A stretch of DNA of 64,000 nt, taken from the NCBI RefSeq assembly GCF_000722545.1, contig NZ_JNVM01000006.1:372001-436000 (forward strand), written 5' to 3'. Shown here one piece after another: positions 63,793 to 64,000 of this stretch (position 1 is the first letter of the stretch; every line of letters begins with the position of its first letter). The DNA comes from Paenibacillus tyrphae. Its GTDB lineage: Bacteria; Bacillota; Bacilli; Paenibacillales; NBRC-103111. The notes under the pieces were generated by a model that saw nothing but the letters and a program-made list of their open reading frames with translations, searched no databases and was not told the DNA's origin. The position numbers and the translations under genes are program-made.

Positions 63793-64000
63793 TTAAGCAA
63801 AATATTCGCTCCACCGGGAATCAACCAGCTTCACGATATCTTCCCGCGGGAAAAGCTCGTCCGGGTACCCCGGCTTCATCCGGGCGTCGATCACGAGCGG
63901 CAGCTCGTAGCCGATATGATGGCGCTTGACCTGCGTGCGCGCGTAGATATCGGCCGCCGGGTTGAAGCGGGTGAACACCGTCCACAGAAACGCCGTCTGG
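63793..64000 (-). CDS. UbiD-family decarboxylase (C-terminal fragment at window edge)
   Basis: Only the last 68 or so residues are in the window; the gene continues beyond 64,000. The visible end has the UbiD block VFTRFNPAADIYA and VIDARMKPGYPDELF. UbiD enzymes are prenylated-FMN decarboxylases; a UbiD member works in the futalosine menaquinone pathway, which agrees with mqnE at 59 kb. The in-frame start in the window (63,978) is not the real one. Confidence 0.85.
   Translation of the reverse strand, partial: QTAFLWTVFTRFNPAADIYARTQVKRHHIGYELPLVIDARMKPGYPDELFPREDIVKLVDSRWSEYFA

Noticed and set aside
1..64000. CRISPR array, tRNA or rRNA genes, intact transposase
   Set aside because: No regularly spaced repeats, no tRNA-like cloverleaf or rRNA sequence and no transposase motif were recognised anywhere in the window.

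Overview
The window is a chromosomal stretch of an endospore-forming Firmicute, most likely Paenibacillaceae (Paenibacillus, Cohnella or a relative). The evidence is the mix of gene families: sda and a Spo0E-type phosphatase, DnaI/DnaB replication loaders, HemQ, the yuiB-ndh(yumB)-yumC and yutJ-yuzB-yutI neighbourhoods known from Bacillus, and futalosine-type menaquinone genes (mqnE and a UbiD-family decarboxylase), together with moderately high GC and strong AGGAGG-type ribosome binding sites, often with TTG or GTG starts. No rRNA, tRNA, CRISPR array or intact insertion sequence was seen. The first gene (LytS-type kinase) and the last (UbiD-family decarboxylase) run off the window.

Layout. 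1-4.5 kb: LytS/LytR-type two-component system followed by a CstA carbon starvation (pyruvate) transporter and its YbdD/YjiX-like partner. 4.5-6.2 kb: ECF sigma factor and a DUF4179 membrane protein. 6.2-9.1 kb: a repeat-rich gap, then a LacI regulator and a GH88 unsaturated glucuronyl hydrolase. 9.3-11.4 kb: an AT-rich agr-like quorum-sensing locus with AgrB, a 40-residue AgrD-like peptide, a membrane protein resembling a kinase-less AgrC, and two LytTR proteins. 11.5-15.9 kb: sdhCAB and a divergent LysR regulator. 15.9-19.5 kb: c-di-AMP riboswitch, ktrB, ktrA and a cation/proton antiporter. 19.7-27.5 kb: CPBP protease, uvrC, trxA, yqzM-like, dnaI, dnaB, yuiB-like. 27.5-31.6 kb: hemQ, type II NADH dehydrogenase under a probable Rex operator, and YumC-type ferredoxin-NADP reductase. 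31.6-36.3 kb: sugar ABC transporter with a GntR/LacI chimeric regulator. 36.4-42.3 kb: a membrane protein and an Fbp-type ABC transporter with two paralogous binding proteins. 42.3-46.4 kb: an ascorbate-family PTS with its own HPr and a PRD regulator. 46.4-49.7 kb: sda behind DnaA and LexA-like boxes, then small conserved or unknown genes. 49.7-55.9 kb: dpp/opp-type peptide transporter and a MarR regulator. 56-58 kb: an AT-rich patch (XRE regulator, lipoprotein, truncated erpA copy). 58.1-64 kb: Fe-S and respiratory genes (erpA, mqnE, yutJ, yuzB, yutI/NifU), an SDR, a HEPN protein and the UbiD-family fragment.

How it fits together. Much of the window serves the aerobic respiratory chain: succinate dehydrogenase, two NDH-2-like flavoproteins, menaquinone synthesis, Fe-S delivery and HemQ. 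Around this core are nutrient-import modules (pyruvate/CstA, sugar ABC, peptide ABC, Fbp-type ABC, PTS) each beside a local regulator, and links to cell-cycle and starvation signalling (Sda, Spo0E-like, agr-like system, c-di-AMP control of potassium).

The least conventional items are the kinase-less agr-like locus (9.3-11.4 kb), a pair of intergenic elements at 26,941-27,092 and 40,978-41,089 that share one double-stem architecture while the stem sequences differ with pairing kept, and a structured leader upstream of mqnE. All functions are inferred by reading the sequence; nothing was searched against a database.
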